A stretch of 64,000 nucleotides of DNA from Karstenula rhodostoma CBS 690.94 (taxonomy: Eukaryota; Ascomycota; Dothideomycetes; Pleosporales; Didymosphaeriaceae). Under the pieces are notes generated by a model. It was given only the letters and a program-made list of their open reading frames with translations. It made no database searches and had not been told where the DNA came from. Where the stretch lies: NCBI GenBank assembly GCA_010093485.1, contig MU001493.1:95599-159598 (forward strand), in the 5' to 3' direction. Below are positions 51,197 to 63,000 of this stretch, piece by piece (the stretch's first letter is position 1; every line of letters starts with the position of its first letter). The translations under genes and the position numbers were made by a program.

Positions 51197-52290
51197 ATGG
51201 AGGATCAGCACGCCGAGATGAAAGGCGACGACCCGAAAACCAGTACGACTGAGAAACACACGCAGTGCTCTAGCTGCGGCAATGATGCATCGAGGGCATG
51301 CACAGCCTGCCGAGTGCACGTGTACTGCAACGCAGCTTGCCAGGCGGCCGATTGGAAGGTGCACAAGCGAATTTGCGCCTTTGAAAAAATCCTCCGAGAC
51401 ATGATGGAAGACGTTTGCATCAACAAAATGCCGAACGACAATGTCCTCTATGCACAGACAGAAGCACTGTGGATGTCAGCGCCAGAGTGGGGGTGTCTTG
51501 TGAAGGCCAATCGGGCATTCATGGAGGGAAAGCTGCACTGCACGCCGTATCATATGGGCCCGATATTCCCGGAGACCAAGGCAGACTTGGCCGACTTCTT
51601 ATTCTTACATGACTGTGAGCCAAAGTCGCCTCTTCAGACGTTGCATGCACTGATACGTCAATAGATGGCATCATCACCACCGATAGCCAAGCTTGGATGC
51701 AAGAGGAAGTCAAGCAAGGTTCCTTCTGGATCCAGGAACGTCAACGACCCTATGTTTGTCTTTCTTTCCCAACGCAGCACCCGAAGTTCTCAGAGGATAA
51801 CGCTTTCCGATTCGTTCAAGCGCTCTACAAATTCGCCGAGAAAAACAGCGCAGTACCGGTCATCATTTGGAACACATATCAGCATCCCCAATCAGCCAAA
51901 TTTGTTCGCACGAAGGCCCAGCTTCTGGAGTGGAAGACAAACATCCATGATGTTCAGGGGTGGGATTTCTGCCCGATCACCCAATGGAGGCGTGGTGTTA
52001 CCCTTGAGGATCTTGAAATGGCCGAGTGGGAAGTGGAGACCCATCTTGGCCTTGATCCCGACGATCCTGGCCTCATAGATGCCTTCTGCGACGGACCTGA
52101 TTATAGAAGCTCCAAGCGCTATCCTGGTTCCAAATCGGCAGACCCCGTGGCGGTGTCGATCACTACGCAGTCCTGGGATGCCGATTGGCAGGACCTTATG
52201 TTCGTGGTGGAACAAGCCATGAAGGAGGCCGACTTGCGACCTGTCTTCCGAACCCGGAAGATGGATAGCCCCGACAGGCTAGGCTACTAA
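51197..52290 (+). CDS. MYND-type zinc-finger protein, two exons
   Basis: Exons 51197..51614 and 51665..52290, separated by a 50-nt intron (GTGAGC to AATAG), give 347 residues starting MEDQHAEMKG in a strong GCCATGG context. Without splicing the frame stops at 51664; with it, FLHDYGIITTDSQAWMQEEV is continuous. The MYND finger spans ~24-62 (CSSCGNDASRACTACRVHVYCNAACQ in two parts, then WKVHKRIC). The following ~280 residues (LYAQTEALWMSAPEWG, QERQRPYVCLSFPTQHPKFSE, WDFCPITQWRRGVTLEDLEMAE) are an unrecognised domain rich in Trp and acidic residues. No SET domain. It is unlike the MYND protein near 16 kb outside the finger. Probably a protein-interaction factor. Confidence 0.85.
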
Positions 52291-52748
52291 GCCTGGCAGA
52301 ACATGTCCTCCATGGTGCAGTTTATGAGTCGATGTTGTATTACTGGTGGTACGTTCACCACTGTCATGACTGAACACATGTTGGGAGCAGTTTACGGAGT
52401 TTGTTTCAGTCTCAAGCGATGCCTGTGCTCTACAAAAGCGGAAGCTGTTGCGAGATATGAGACAGCCAAAGTACAACAGTGTTTCGAGTGGGCCACGTGG
52501 AGAGCCTGAAAAACAGCAATTCACGAGGCTGATGTGAAAACGTTCGGGGCGGGCAGGATTTCGTATCTCGACATTCAAGGGAAATTGTTTTCGGAGTATC
52601 AAGGCGATCTCGATAGGGACGTGGCGAAGGAAAATTGATTCCTCGCGTGCCAGCGTGCTCAAAAGTTTCTGTCATTTACTCGTAGTAACATGTATGGTAA
52701 ATAATGGGAGTTACCAACGATGGAACTATAATAGTACGCATTAGTTGT
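52291..52748. other. Intergenic
   Basis: Convergent 3' flanks of the MYND and lipase genes. Nothing recognised. Confidence 0.45.
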
Positions 52749-54127
52749 CTACGACACAGAACTCGTGACATCCACAGTTACGTTCTGCACCGAACAGCCT
52801 CCCACTATCGCCGTCCCGTCGAATATACCGCCTAACCAGTTCAAGGCCCTTTGCTTCCCATTCCCAATTTCCGTAATGTGATTACCCACTGTGTTGCGCT
52901 GATACTCAACATCGACATTGATGCCGCACCATCGCTCGACCAGCGCATCCGTCGACCTGACAGTCGAGAACTCATCCCCAATCGCTTTATACACGAACGT
53001 AGGCATCTGAGGCACGCCGTGATATCCCTGATACGAGTTCCTAGCTCCAATATTCGTCAGGACAGGCGCCTCAAGATCCGCGCGTCCGTTGACGAAATAC
53101 GCGTAAAGATCCTGATTAGCATAAGCAGCGAACGCCTGCGTGACAGTGAGCTTCAGATCCGCCAGGAACGCCGACGCATTATACGGCCCGGACGTCTTCA
53201 GCCGAGAGACGAGATACGCGCGCGCGTCTTCATCCTCGCTCGTGAGCCCAAGATACATGCCCGGAAGTAGTCCCGCGTATGCGGTCCCTGTCAGGTTGTC
53301 GCGGGCCTCGGTCATGTTAGGCACGCACCCGCCGATGGCCATGCCGGAGAAGCTGAGCTCGGGCGCGTATTGCTCTTGCAGTTCGGCTGCCCATTCGCTG
53401 GCTATCGAACCGCCGGAATAGCCCCACATGGCGTACTTGGTGTGGGTGGTTGCTGGGAGGAGACGGGAGGAGAGAACGGCGCGGATGGAGTCGAGGGTTG
53501 CGTGGCCTTCTGTGATGCCCATTGCGAAAGAGGCGGCGGGACCTTCGTGGTCGGGCATGTTGACGAACCAGCCTTTTCCGAGGGCGTGCGAAGTGTCGTC
53601 GTTTGTGGAGCCTGCGCCGAAGCTGGGAGATGGTCATGAATCAGCTACCGTTCGACATGTTTTGTTCGGGAAAGAAGCTGGATTGGGGGGACTCACGCTG
53701 GCTGTGCAAAATCATAATATATAGCATAGCTAGGGCTTGCATCCACCCAGACAGAATTATACGGGATCTGGATTGAAAGCAGTGATGACTGCGATGAGTT
53801 TGTCCCCGCCGTGACATTCCCAAAAGGTACGAACAGCGTCGTAACAGCGAAGGAAGGTTTGTAGTTTGAATCGGTAGTGCGATATACGATGTGGTAGACA
53901 GCTGAGGCATTCGCCACTACGCTCGTGATGTTCCCAGGAGCGTGGCGGATGCGCAGTATCGTTCCAGGTGCTGTTTTCTCGAATCCATGCGGCGCAGTGT
54001 AGAAAGGATCTCGACTGGGTGGAAGTGGTTCCAAGGGGGAATACGGCTGTATCTGCAAGGACGATGCTACGATGCCACAAGGCGCCAGTAAGCACTCCAG
54101 TGCCGCGAAGAATCGTGTTGTGAGCAT
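52749..54127 (-). CDS. Secretory lipase (LIP family)
   Basis: Exons 53697..54127 and 52749..53622 (donor GTGAGT, acceptor CCCAG) give 434 residues. The start MLTTRFFAALECLLAPCG is a signal peptide. This is the fungal secreted alpha/beta hydrolase family that cleaves triglycerides or other esters outside the cell. The nucleophile Ser211 or so lies in MWGYSGGSIASEWAA (G-x-S-x-G). PDHEGPAASFAMG is the family's conserved block before it. A candidate acid is in KAIGDEFSTV and the His in GNHITEIGNG near the end. Several N-glycosylation sites (NIT, NAS, NVT) fit secretion. FVPFGN near 105 is the usual early strand. The intron restores FAQPASFGAGSTND. Confidence 0.92.
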
Positions 54128-54170
54128 GGTGGACTGACTTGACTGCAGCTGCGTCTCCAAGTGCCACTAC

Positions 54171-54178
54171 CATTTATA
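54171..54178 (-). promoter_or_regulatory. TATA box of the secretory lipase gene
   Basis: On the minus strand TATAAATG lies about 45 bp before the lipase ATG at 54127, a usual distance for a fungal TATA element with a short leader. Confidence 0.5.
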
Positions 54179-54242
54179 CATACGCAACCAGAACCCATAA
54201 GCACTTGTTTACGCTTATTTCCTTCACATGCATGTCTTTCGC

Positions 54243-54629
54243 CTAACGCCGACAGTATTCTCCGTGGTGGGAGTAGACTGGTGAGAATATAGCGTACATG
54301 GAAGTACCTGCGCTGCTTTGACCAGGCTTCACACCGTTGTGGAAATACGCTAGCCACAGGTCGTATTTTGCATCGTGTGCTGCGTTTTCACTATAGATCG
54401 AAGTCTGGTTGACGCAGACAGCGCAAGCTCGTTCATCCGTAACTCGGACGGTAGGATTTGAAGGGGTCGCTGCACATACGAAGAATGGTGCATCTTTGAC
54501 CCATTGTCGGATCTTCGGCGTTGAATGCTCGTACAGCAAGTATGTTCGGCCCGACAAAGTAACGGTGGGCGAATCTAGAACATATCTCAGATGCAACGAA
54601 CGAAGGCTGGGCGGTGCGGAAGTTGGCAT
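54243..54629 (-). CDS. Possible small protein, unknown
   Basis: A frame of 128 codons from ATG 54629 (MPTSAPPSLRS) shows ordinary composition: LRYVLDSPTVTLSGRTYLLYE, IRQWVKDAPFFVC, ACAVCVNQTSIYSEN and YDLWLAYFHNGVKPG. It has four Cys, no signal peptide and no membrane helix. I do not know a family. It is on the same strand as the lipase gene and its stop is only 116 bp from the lipase start, so if real its 3' end runs into the lipase promoter. It might be one exon of a longer or broken gene. Confidence 0.35.
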   Translation of the reverse strand: MPTSAPPSLRSLHLRYVLDSPTVTLSGRTYLLYEHSTPKIRQWVKDAPFFVCAATPSNPTVRVTDERACAVCVNQTSIYSENAAHDAKYDLWLAYFHNGVKPGQSSAGTSMYAIFSPVYSHHGEYCRR

Positions 54630-55108
54630 GTTCAATATTCCTATTCGAGTAGCATGTGAAATCCGTCGATCTTGGTCATCTATCTTCGTTACAAATGTCC
54701 ACTAATTTAGCGTGCTAATTCAGGTTAGCGTTGCGGGATGACGATGTGAACGTGAAGCACCTGCCAATAAACAATGGGTATTCTAAAATATGGCGTACCG
54801 CCGTGTCGAATGCGAGGAAGGTACTTCAACTCTGCCACTACCTGAGCTTGACTGGAAAACCAGGAGACTTCTTGTCGATTAAGCCTTTCAGCGGCATGTG
54901 CATATGTGCATGCGCGGCTTGGCAACGGGATCTGGATCTGGCCGATCGCGTTCCCAGCAAAAACCGGATGGCAACATGGGAAAGTTAGGTTTACGCGCTC
55001 CGTCATGCTGAGCGCACGCTGAAGGCCCTCTGGCCGCACGCATTCCCTCGTCTCCACTGTTCCATACACATTCACTCCAGTCACTCATTGTCCCCTAACC
55101 GCGCCACC
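54630..55108. other. Intergenic
   Basis: Upstream of the phospholipase gene. No gene or repeat supported. Confidence 0.45.
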
Positions 55109-57667
55109 ATGGTCCGTCCAAGCAAGCAACAAAAGCTTGGGCAGCTTTGGTGGGGAGCTCGTCGATGGTGAGCCTAATGCCACCCCAGATTTTGTGCAAG
55201 CCATTGACACGCAGCAGCTTGCACACTCGGCGCATTCTGCCCACCAGAGCCACGGCTTTGTACCTAGGCTCGCGATACGGCCCTCCACTTTTCGTCGCGA
55301 CCGCGACCGCCGGTTACCTGTCGTCTGCGTCGTCGCCATGCGCATTCCTACGCCCGACCCAGCTTGACGCACCGCAGGCTTCTTGGTCTATCCTCGGCCG
55401 ACGCGAAGCTTCCACTCATGCGAAGGACACATCGGACGGCAGCAATGGCACGCAATCCGGCGAGCAACGCAGCGGTGAACAGGACCCCCCGCCGCAGACA
55501 CGCGTCGTCAAAAAGGACGAGGGCGAGGTGTCTACGACCGAGGAAGACAAGGTGTCTGCATGGCAGGCTATCACGCGCAAGCTGTCCGAGGCACCAAAGT
55601 CTGTGAGCTCGCTCGGCGACACCATTGTGGACTATGTGGTACCGGACTGGGCCAAGGTGCTCCCTGGCTTTGTGCGGAAGTTGCAAAACGAGCTTTCTAT
55701 GGCGCCGGGCTCTCTTGCAGAAGAGATCTGGTACGAGGCAAATGATCCCGAAACCCATCCAGAGATTGTATGGGATGCATCCGTTCGCGTCTCCAACGAG
55801 CTGTGCGCAGAAGAGAAGAACTTTTTGGAAAAGCGAGGCAAGTTCACCAAACGAGCTCTGGCGCGTTATCTGGATATTCCAGAGGACAAGATACACCCTG
55901 ATGACGTTCCCATCATTGCCGTGTGTGGATCTGGTGGTGGTCTCCGCGCGCTCGTAGCAGGAACAGCTTCGTACCTTTCGGCCCAGGAGGAAGGACTCTT
56001 TGACTGCGTTACATATACTGCAGGTGTGAGTGGGAGCTGCTGGCTGCAGACGCTCTACTACTCCAACATCGCGCAAAGAAGCCACTCTCGGTTGATCCGC
56101 CATCTCAAGAACCGGTTGGGTGTACACATTGCTTATCCTCCCGACGCGCTCGATCTCGTTGCGAGCGCTCCCACGAACAAGTATCTGCTTGGCGGGCTCG
56201 TCGAGAAAGCGAAAGGAACCCCGAGCGCAGAGTTCGGCATCGTCGATGTCTACGGTGTGCTCTTGGCTGCACGGTTGCTGGTGCCAAAAGGCGAATTGTC
56301 TGTGGACGAACACGACTTCAAGCTCTCCTACCAGCGGAGGTACACTGACGATGGCTCTCACCCGCTTCCCATCTATACGGCCGTTCGGCATGAGATACCC
56401 CTCGCCGAGCAGCAAGACACCAAGGACCCCATAGCTGCTGAAGCGAAGGCGCGGAGGGAGGCCTGGTTCCAGTGGTTCGAGTATGTTGAATTCTGGTCCT
56501 ATGCGGATAGTAATGACTGATCATATTAGGTTCACACCCTACGAGTTTTGGTGCGAAGAGCTCGAGGCTGGCATTCCTACTTGGGCAGTCGGTCGCAAAT
56601 TCGAAAACGGACGATCGGTGTGGCGAAACAACGGCCTGGCTTTGCCAGAAGTCCGCGTACCATTGCTGATGGGCATATGGGGCAGCGCATTCTGCGCGAC
56701 TCTATCGCACTACTACAAAGAGATCCGACCCGCACTTTTGGGTATTGCCGGCTTCACTGGGCTAGACGCCATGATAGCAGAGAGAGATAGAGACCTGGTC
56801 AAAGTTCATCCTATCGACCCAGCCGCGATTCCCAACTTCGCGCTAGGTATGCGAGAGTACCTGCCCCCGACCTGTCCCGAGAGTATACACCAGATCGATA
56901 ATTTCCAGCTCATGGACGCTGGTATGAGCAACAATCTACCAATCTATCCATTGCTACGGCCCGGCAGGGACGTGGACGTTCTGATAGCATTCGATGCGAG
57001 CTCCGATGTACGTACGGACAACTGGTTGAAAGTGACCGAGGGTTACGCGAAGCAGCGCGGCATCAAGGGCTGGCCTGTGGGAGCCGGTTGGCCCCCGGAG
57101 GAGGAGACAGTTGAAGAGTTGCAAAGGGATCTCGACAGCGCACAAGCACGTACGGAAGAGCAGGCGCAAGAGAAGATTCGCGAAGCAAAAGAACACGACA
57201 AGCCTGCGCAACAAGACGGGAAAAGCAAGGACCTTGGCTTCTGTAACGTTTGGGTTGGCAGCACTGAAGAGCGCACACAGGACCGGGAAACATCCAGCTC
57301 CAAGCAAGCCGAAGAAGACTGGGAAGTCACGAGACCCGATGCTGGTATTACGGTCGTCTACTTCCCCTTCCTGAAGAACCCCAAAGTTCCCGACATCGAC
57401 CCAACGACTTCGGACTTTATGAGCACATGGAACTTCGTGTATACGCCTGAGCAGGTGGACTCTGTGGTGGACCTGGCCAGAGCTAATTTCCAGGAGGGTG
57501 CGGAGCGAACAAAGCGCACTGTGCGTGCTGTGTATTTGCGCAAGAAGCAGAGGCGAGAGGAAAGAGAAGCAGAGGAGATTGAGAGGCGGAGAAGGTGGAA
57601 GTTGAGAGAAGGCCGGTCGGGTGGGAGAAGAGTTGGCGAAAGTGATCATGGAGATCACTTCAGCTAG
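55109..57667 (+). CDS. cPLA2-type phospholipase (lysophospholipase catalytic domain)
   Basis: Exons 55109..55167, 55215..56480 and 56530..57667 give 820 residues from MVRPSKQQKLG (CACCATGG context). The N-terminus carries a basic, Ser/Arg/Leu-rich stretch and a hydrophobic segment (PPLFVATATAGYLSSASS), perhaps a mitochondrial or membrane anchor. The catalytic part has the oxyanion loop CGSGGGLRAL near 272, nucleophile Ser in TAGVSGSCWLQ near 292 and the partner Asp in QLMDAGMSNNLPIYPLL near 571. This Ser-Asp dyad with SGGGxRA is that of cytosolic phospholipase A2, which releases fatty acids from phospholipids. A charged coiled-coil insert (EEETVEELQRDLDSAQ to KDLGFCN) and a basic coiled-coil tail (KKQRREEREAEEIERRRR) flank the end. 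The first intron has an NAGNAG acceptor (CAGCAG at 55212-55217). Confidence 0.9.
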
Positions 57668-58324
57668 CTGGAGGTTGAAGTTACCGCGTCCTTGGTCTGA
57701 GTTCTCGACCACGGAGCGCGACGTTTTCAGGCAAAAAGTTGATACTGCGCATTATACCCAATCAGATTTCGTATTCATGACCGTCAGCTTTGAGACGGGA
57801 CTTTTGTGTAACAATTAAAATCTGGGTACAGTTTGTTACACCAGGGTAGGCGATACGTGGGCCAAGTGTACTCTGATTCTGACTTGGTACTGTATAAGAC
57901 TTCGTCTTGGTGCCGGAGTAGGCGCGAACGACACGTGACGTCAGACGCGTCAACTATGTCATGGTACCTGCCTCGTTGAGCTCACCTCCACCACGGGTAC
58001 ACTTGAGCTACTGCCGCCTTCCTTCATTATGAAGCTTTCACCTCTCAGTCTGAATTCTATACTTCCTGTTATAGCACGCTTGGCGCCCGCGTCCCCCTGA
58101 GCCACCCGAGAGTACTCGCGTTACGTTACTGTCGCGTAGCCACCCCGCTCTCTGCTCTGCGCCCTCGGCATCTCTATCAGCAACGCGTAAACCCCACGCG
58201 CAAACCAAAGACACCCCGAGGCTATCAAAACACCCGCATCGTCGCTTGTGTCGCCTGAATCCGACAATTACACTCATCAACTTACCATCCTGCTCGCGGT
58301 CCGCCACCGCAGCCCAACTCCGCG
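57668..58324. other. Intergenic
   Basis: About 650 bp between the phospholipase and phosphatase-like genes. No gene recognised; the right third is C-rich, like a fungal leader. Confidence 0.45.
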
Positions 58325-59311
58325 ATGGCTTCCATCACGACGCACGAGGATATGACCATGTCCGACATCGCGCACGCCCACAGACCGCATCACGAGTATA
58401 CGTATAGAATGCCGACTCCGCCGCGAATCGTGGTGCCTCCGCCAACCATCACCACCGAGGTGCCCGAGCTACATGTGAGCGGTGTCGACCCGGCGGAGCA
58501 AAATGATATCAACTTCTTGAAGGAGATGGATTTGGAAAGCATAGTAGCGAATAACACCCTTCTGGACTGGTCGTACGAACGACGACGAAAAGCGCAGATG
58601 ATTCTTCCATGGTTGTACCTCGGTCCGCTCAATGCCGCCAAGGATCGCGAATGGCTGAAGAGCGAGGGCATCACCATGGTATTGGCAATACGTTCGCAAA
58701 ACAAAACCATGGTGGGAACCATGCAGATTGCGAAGGAAACTTGCGGTCATGTCGAGTCGGTGGAGGCCGCTACTTACTTTGAGTTGATTGGCCAATTGTC
58801 GTATACCACGAGGTTGATAAATCAGCACGTCGCGAAGGTCAGGCGGATGACAGAAGCGACGGGAAATCCACAACTCGGCAAAGTCCTCGTCTTCTGCGAG
58901 AGCGGCAATGAGAAGTCGGCGGCGGTGGTGGCAGCATACTTGATGGAGACTCTCGACGACTTCGATTTCATCAAGAGCATGCAGGTTTGCCAGGCCCAGC
59001 GCTTCTGCGTGAACTTTGACGACAACGTTAAGAACGTACTCCGGAACCACTGGGACATTCTTATCGCCCGGCGCTCAGTTGCACATTCGAAATCAGAGCT
59101 GATGAACTCTATGGCGCTCACCAACGGACTGCAGCAGATTGTACAACAGCCTTCTCGACAACACCAGTTGCATGCTCCTCAACACCCATCGCTCAAGGTG
59201 AAGCGGTCCGTCGAGGATATGGATGATGATATGGACATGAGCGATGGAGGGGATCTCACAGATGCGCTTCGGTTCGCGGGCAGGGACGTTACGCCTTTCA
59301 TGGACTCGTGA
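58325..59311 (+). CDS. STYX-like dual-specificity pseudophosphatase
   Basis: A single exon of 328 residues starts MASITTHEDM. After a Pro-rich N-terminus, the dual-specificity phosphatase fold begins MILPWLYLGPLNAAKD near 97. It has GITMVLAIRSQNK and the P-loop position KVLVFCESGNEKSAAVVAAYLM near 187-208. An active enzyme needs HC-x5-R; here the His is Phe, Cys191 is kept and the Arg position (197) is Lys, so catalysis is probably lost or weak. This is like STYX, which binds phosphoproteins without cleaving them. The C-terminal ~70 residues are Gln/His-rich and acidic (RQHQLHAPQHP, DMDDDMDMSDGGD), probably disordered. Role: phospho-dependent scaffold, by analogy. Confidence 0.85.
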   Translation: MASITTHEDMTMSDIAHAHRPHHEYTYRMPTPPRIVVPPPTITTEVPELHVSGVDPAEQNDINFLKEMDLESIVANNTLLDWSYERRRKAQMILPWLYLGPLNAAKDREWLKSEGITMVLAIRSQNKTMVGTMQIAKETCGHVESVEAATYFELIGQLSYTTRLINQHVAKVRRMTEATGNPQLGKVLVFCESGNEKSAAVVAAYLMETLDDFDFIKSMQVCQAQRFCVNFDDNVKNVLRNHWDILIARRSVAHSKSELMNSMALTNGLQQIVQQPSRQHQLHAPQHPSLKVKRSVEDMDDDMDMSDGGDLTDALRFAGRDVTPFMDS

Positions 59312-60018
59312 TCTTTGGCATATTGATTTTACCCCGGTTGGCGTTCAGCGGCATTACATTTCATGATACCCATCTTTCGATCTGGCGACCTTCGGATTCG
59401 GTTCACAGCGCCCATCGCGCCTCGAATTACATCACTTGCACCATGACTCTGGTCAACGCATACGCACCGTTTCAGATGACGGTTCGATCTGCCAAAGGGA
59501 GCTGACTTTATGGATTGGTGAACAGAGAGGTGCCTTTTTTTTTCTTTGGTACAAGCGGGCTAGGAAATGCTTTTGTTTGGAGTGCGAGATTTCTTTCTCG
59601 CACATGGTAGAAGATGAAGCCAGTGGCTTCAAACCCAGCATTTATCTTTAAACCTACGTACGGCTCAATAGAATCGAATGGTCCAATGGCAGAAACAAAG
59701 CTCCTGCTACTGATTCCTACGATCCAATGTCCAGCAGAGGCACTCTTTCCTCGAACTTTGTCGCACCTTGATACGCTTTAGGAAGCTCGACACGTCTTAC
59801 TTTGCAGTTTATCGTCAAATTCTTGATGCCAGTGCCTTCATAAAATAACCACCATCAGATGTTGTGTTTGCGGGTATGGGCTCTGGCTACGAGACAGTGA
59901 ATGGTCCTGATTGGCCCAACTCGACTTGTCTCAGCCCTACGCCTCAAACGCAACGTCAACCCTCGTCGGACCCCCGAACGCGCGCGCTGCCACGCCCACA
60001 GCTCCCCACGCCGCGGAG
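59312..60018. other. Intergenic, includes uncertain 5' end of Sec5
   Basis: The Sec5 frame is open from 59911, but the in-frame codon there is TTG directly after a stop. An ATG at 59877 is in another frame and could be joined only by a very short (37-38 nt) intron. Otherwise nothing recognised. Confidence 0.45.
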
Positions 60019-63000
60019 ATGGAGTCGATAGAAACGCAGCTCCTCAACAAATACAACATACCCACTCTCTTCCCCGCGCAATGGCCGCAAGAGAAGGACA
60101 ACAGCTCCGAGGATGAGGACGATGCGCCCGCACCGCAGCGCCCGCAGACGCTGCCGCCCGCCGCCCGCCGCAAGAGCCGGTTCAGCGTGCTAGAGACCAG
60201 CGGCAGCTTCACGCGGAAGAGGGAAGGCGTGGAGAAGACGAAGGAGGGCGTCGAGAATCTCGTGCAGAAGGATGAGCAGGATCCGCTGGGGACGTATCCG
60301 AGTGTTGTGCAAGTGCTGCGGCAGCGGGGTCTGGCCGTCGAGGACGATTTCAAGCTGAGTATGCATGCGCCGGAGCCACCATAACGTACGGAACAGTACT
60401 GACGTAGCTGCGCAGGGAACCGGTTCCTCCTCAGCTCGACGACCTTCTCGCCCTCGCTGTTCCTCTCCAACGTGCACAGCTCTGCATCGACCGACTCGCT
60501 GCTGTCCGGCCTGGACTTCCTCTCCCGCAGCATCGAGAAGAAATCCGCGTCCCTCAAAGTGCTCGTGGAAGCCAACTTCGAGCGCTTCGTCGGCGCAAAG
60601 GCAACCATCGACAGGGTATACAGCGAGATGCGCGCCGACGGACAAGAGGCGCCCGAACCCCCACCTAGTCCTAGCCGCCGGCCGGGACACTCGCGAGGCC
60701 CGAGTCGGAGCAGCTTCTCGGCACGGCCGCGGGGAGCCAGCGCCACTCTGTCATCGCAAACCGTGGCGCAAATCAACGGAGAGAAGAAGAAGAATGCGCT
60801 GGTCAAAGAGAGCGAATACGGCGTGCACGGCATCAAGGTGCCGCTCACCGAGGTGGCAGTCAAGGCTGAGGAAGTATGGGGTCCTGCGCTTGGCGGGAAG
60901 GACAAGGAAGACACCCTGAAACAGATCTTGTCTTCCGTGGAGAAGAATCGCGGCTTGTTCGAAGTGGGGTCTGCGATACAGGATGCGATCCGGCGGAAGG
61001 ACCACGAGACGATAATAGAGGAATACACGCGAGCGCGCAAGTTTGCCGAAGACACGCGTTACATTGTCGAGCAGGCCACCTATTCGAAGACCCCGCTCAC
61101 GGATTCCCAGATCCATCAGATAATCGTTACGGCGAGGATGTGGGCCGACGTCGAGCATCAGATTGAGACGTTCAAACGGGATTCGTGGAAACGACTGACG
61201 TCTACGCACTTCTCGAGGCACGAAACTGGCCTTGACCAGGCCAAGGAGCAGTATATGGAGCTTATTTCCATTATGTTGGAACTCGGCGTCGAGGACAATC
61301 CTATCTGGGTGTGGCTTCTCTCGCGATACGAGCATCTGAGAAAGCGGCTTCTTGAAAGCTGCGATCGTGCAAAGATGGAGATCGAGTTCCTACGACGGCT
61401 GTTGGGAAATCAGCCGAAGCCGGGGCTGAAGACTTTGCTGAAGCACCTGAGGGCCGTCCCGACCAACAGCAAGATCACCGCCGAACCTGCGAAACTGGAT
61501 ACGTCCAAAACGATCGAATTTTGGGAGTACATGCACGCCTCATTGACAGCGCTACTCGCGGCCAATGGTGGCATACTGGGCGAGATCATCGAGTACTGGG
61601 ACATAGCCCAGTCGTTCATTGATGGCAAAGCACAGAAGTCGCTGCCCATGGGTTTCAACAACCAATCATCCGTGCATCACTCACTCTCGCCTGGCAACGT
61701 GACTGAGCTTGAAAAGGGTATCACAGAGCTGGTGAACGTTATCCGGGAACATCTCTTTTCGTTCTTTGCGGAACCGCCCATCGAGGACATCACGTCGCTC
61801 TACTCGCCGCTGCCGACAAGCCCTACCCCGACTACACCAAAAACGCCAATGAGTGCGGCACTAAGCCCGACCATGGGATCCAAGTTTCGCTTCGATCCGA
61901 ATAGTGTCCCGCCTCCTTCACCAAAAAAGGGCGACGCCTGGGAAAAGTATGCGTTCTGGCCACCGCACTCGAACGCGCCGTCAGGGTCTCACTACCTAGC
62001 CAAGGCGCTGCTCCTGATCGGCACGGCAGCAAACGAGCTCGCTTCCTTGCGTCTGAAGGAGACCGGATCAACAGTGCGCCTTGACGAAGCTCTTCGCGTC
62101 CTCGTTGGGGGCGTGCGTGAACGCTGCGTGCAGGCCGTGTGTGCGGCGTGGAACACGGATGCCGAGAGCCTAAAAGTGCTCGAGGACTGGACGCGAGATG
62201 CTGATCGCAAGGACATTACCACCATGCCTACACGCTTCTTGGCTGTGCAAAGCTTCCTACTCAATAACCTGCAAAAGATCATGTACGTGGAGGCGTCGAG
62301 CAAGACAGTGGTGGATGTCCTGGTTCCACCGAGCAGTAAGCTACTACAGATGGTTAGGAGCCAGTTCGTGACGAGCATGTATAGAACACTGAGTGGGATG
62401 GTTGAGTGTGCGGAAAAGGGGCGAGCGGCACTCGGCAAGGATTTCGAGATCAAGAGTGACGATCTGACCGTAGATGATGAGGAGGCCCATAACGCAGGAT
62501 GGGGAAAGGTCGATGCCAGCAAGAGGGTAAGTCTCCCTCCATGCGCTTGTGACTTGACACAAACCGCTGCTAACACCCACCCAGTCCATCCGCCTCCTCC
62601 TCACCCTCTCCAACATGACCTCCTTCCAAACTGAAATCACCCCGCAACTAATCACCCTCTTCCAAAACCTCTTCTCCGTCTCCCTCACCGACGAGTCCAA
62701 AAAGATCGACGGCGTCCTCTCCCAACTCGATGCCCAGCTTTTCAAATCCTACAACCAGCCACACGCCGCCCGCATCGCCGGCACCATCGAACAAGGCATC
62801 TTCTCCCCCTCGTGGGCGCCACCCTCCGCACCCGGCAAATCCGTCGCAGACCGCCAACCCTCCCCCTACGTCTTCGCCATCCTCCTCAGCCTCGTCCTCG
62901 TCCACACCGAAGTCAGCACGACCTCGCCCCCCCTAACCGCACGCATCCTCCGCGCCCTCTTCGAAGCCACCACCACCGCCCTCATCAAGACCTTCAACGA

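Noticed and set aside
55348..56415. 355-codon minus-strand frame over the phospholipase
   Set aside because: Mirror of an exon with the full cPLA2 motif set.
59937..61055. 372-codon minus-strand frame over the Sec5 N-terminus
   Set aside because: Ser/Arg-rich mirror of Sec5 exons 1-2; no independent evidence.
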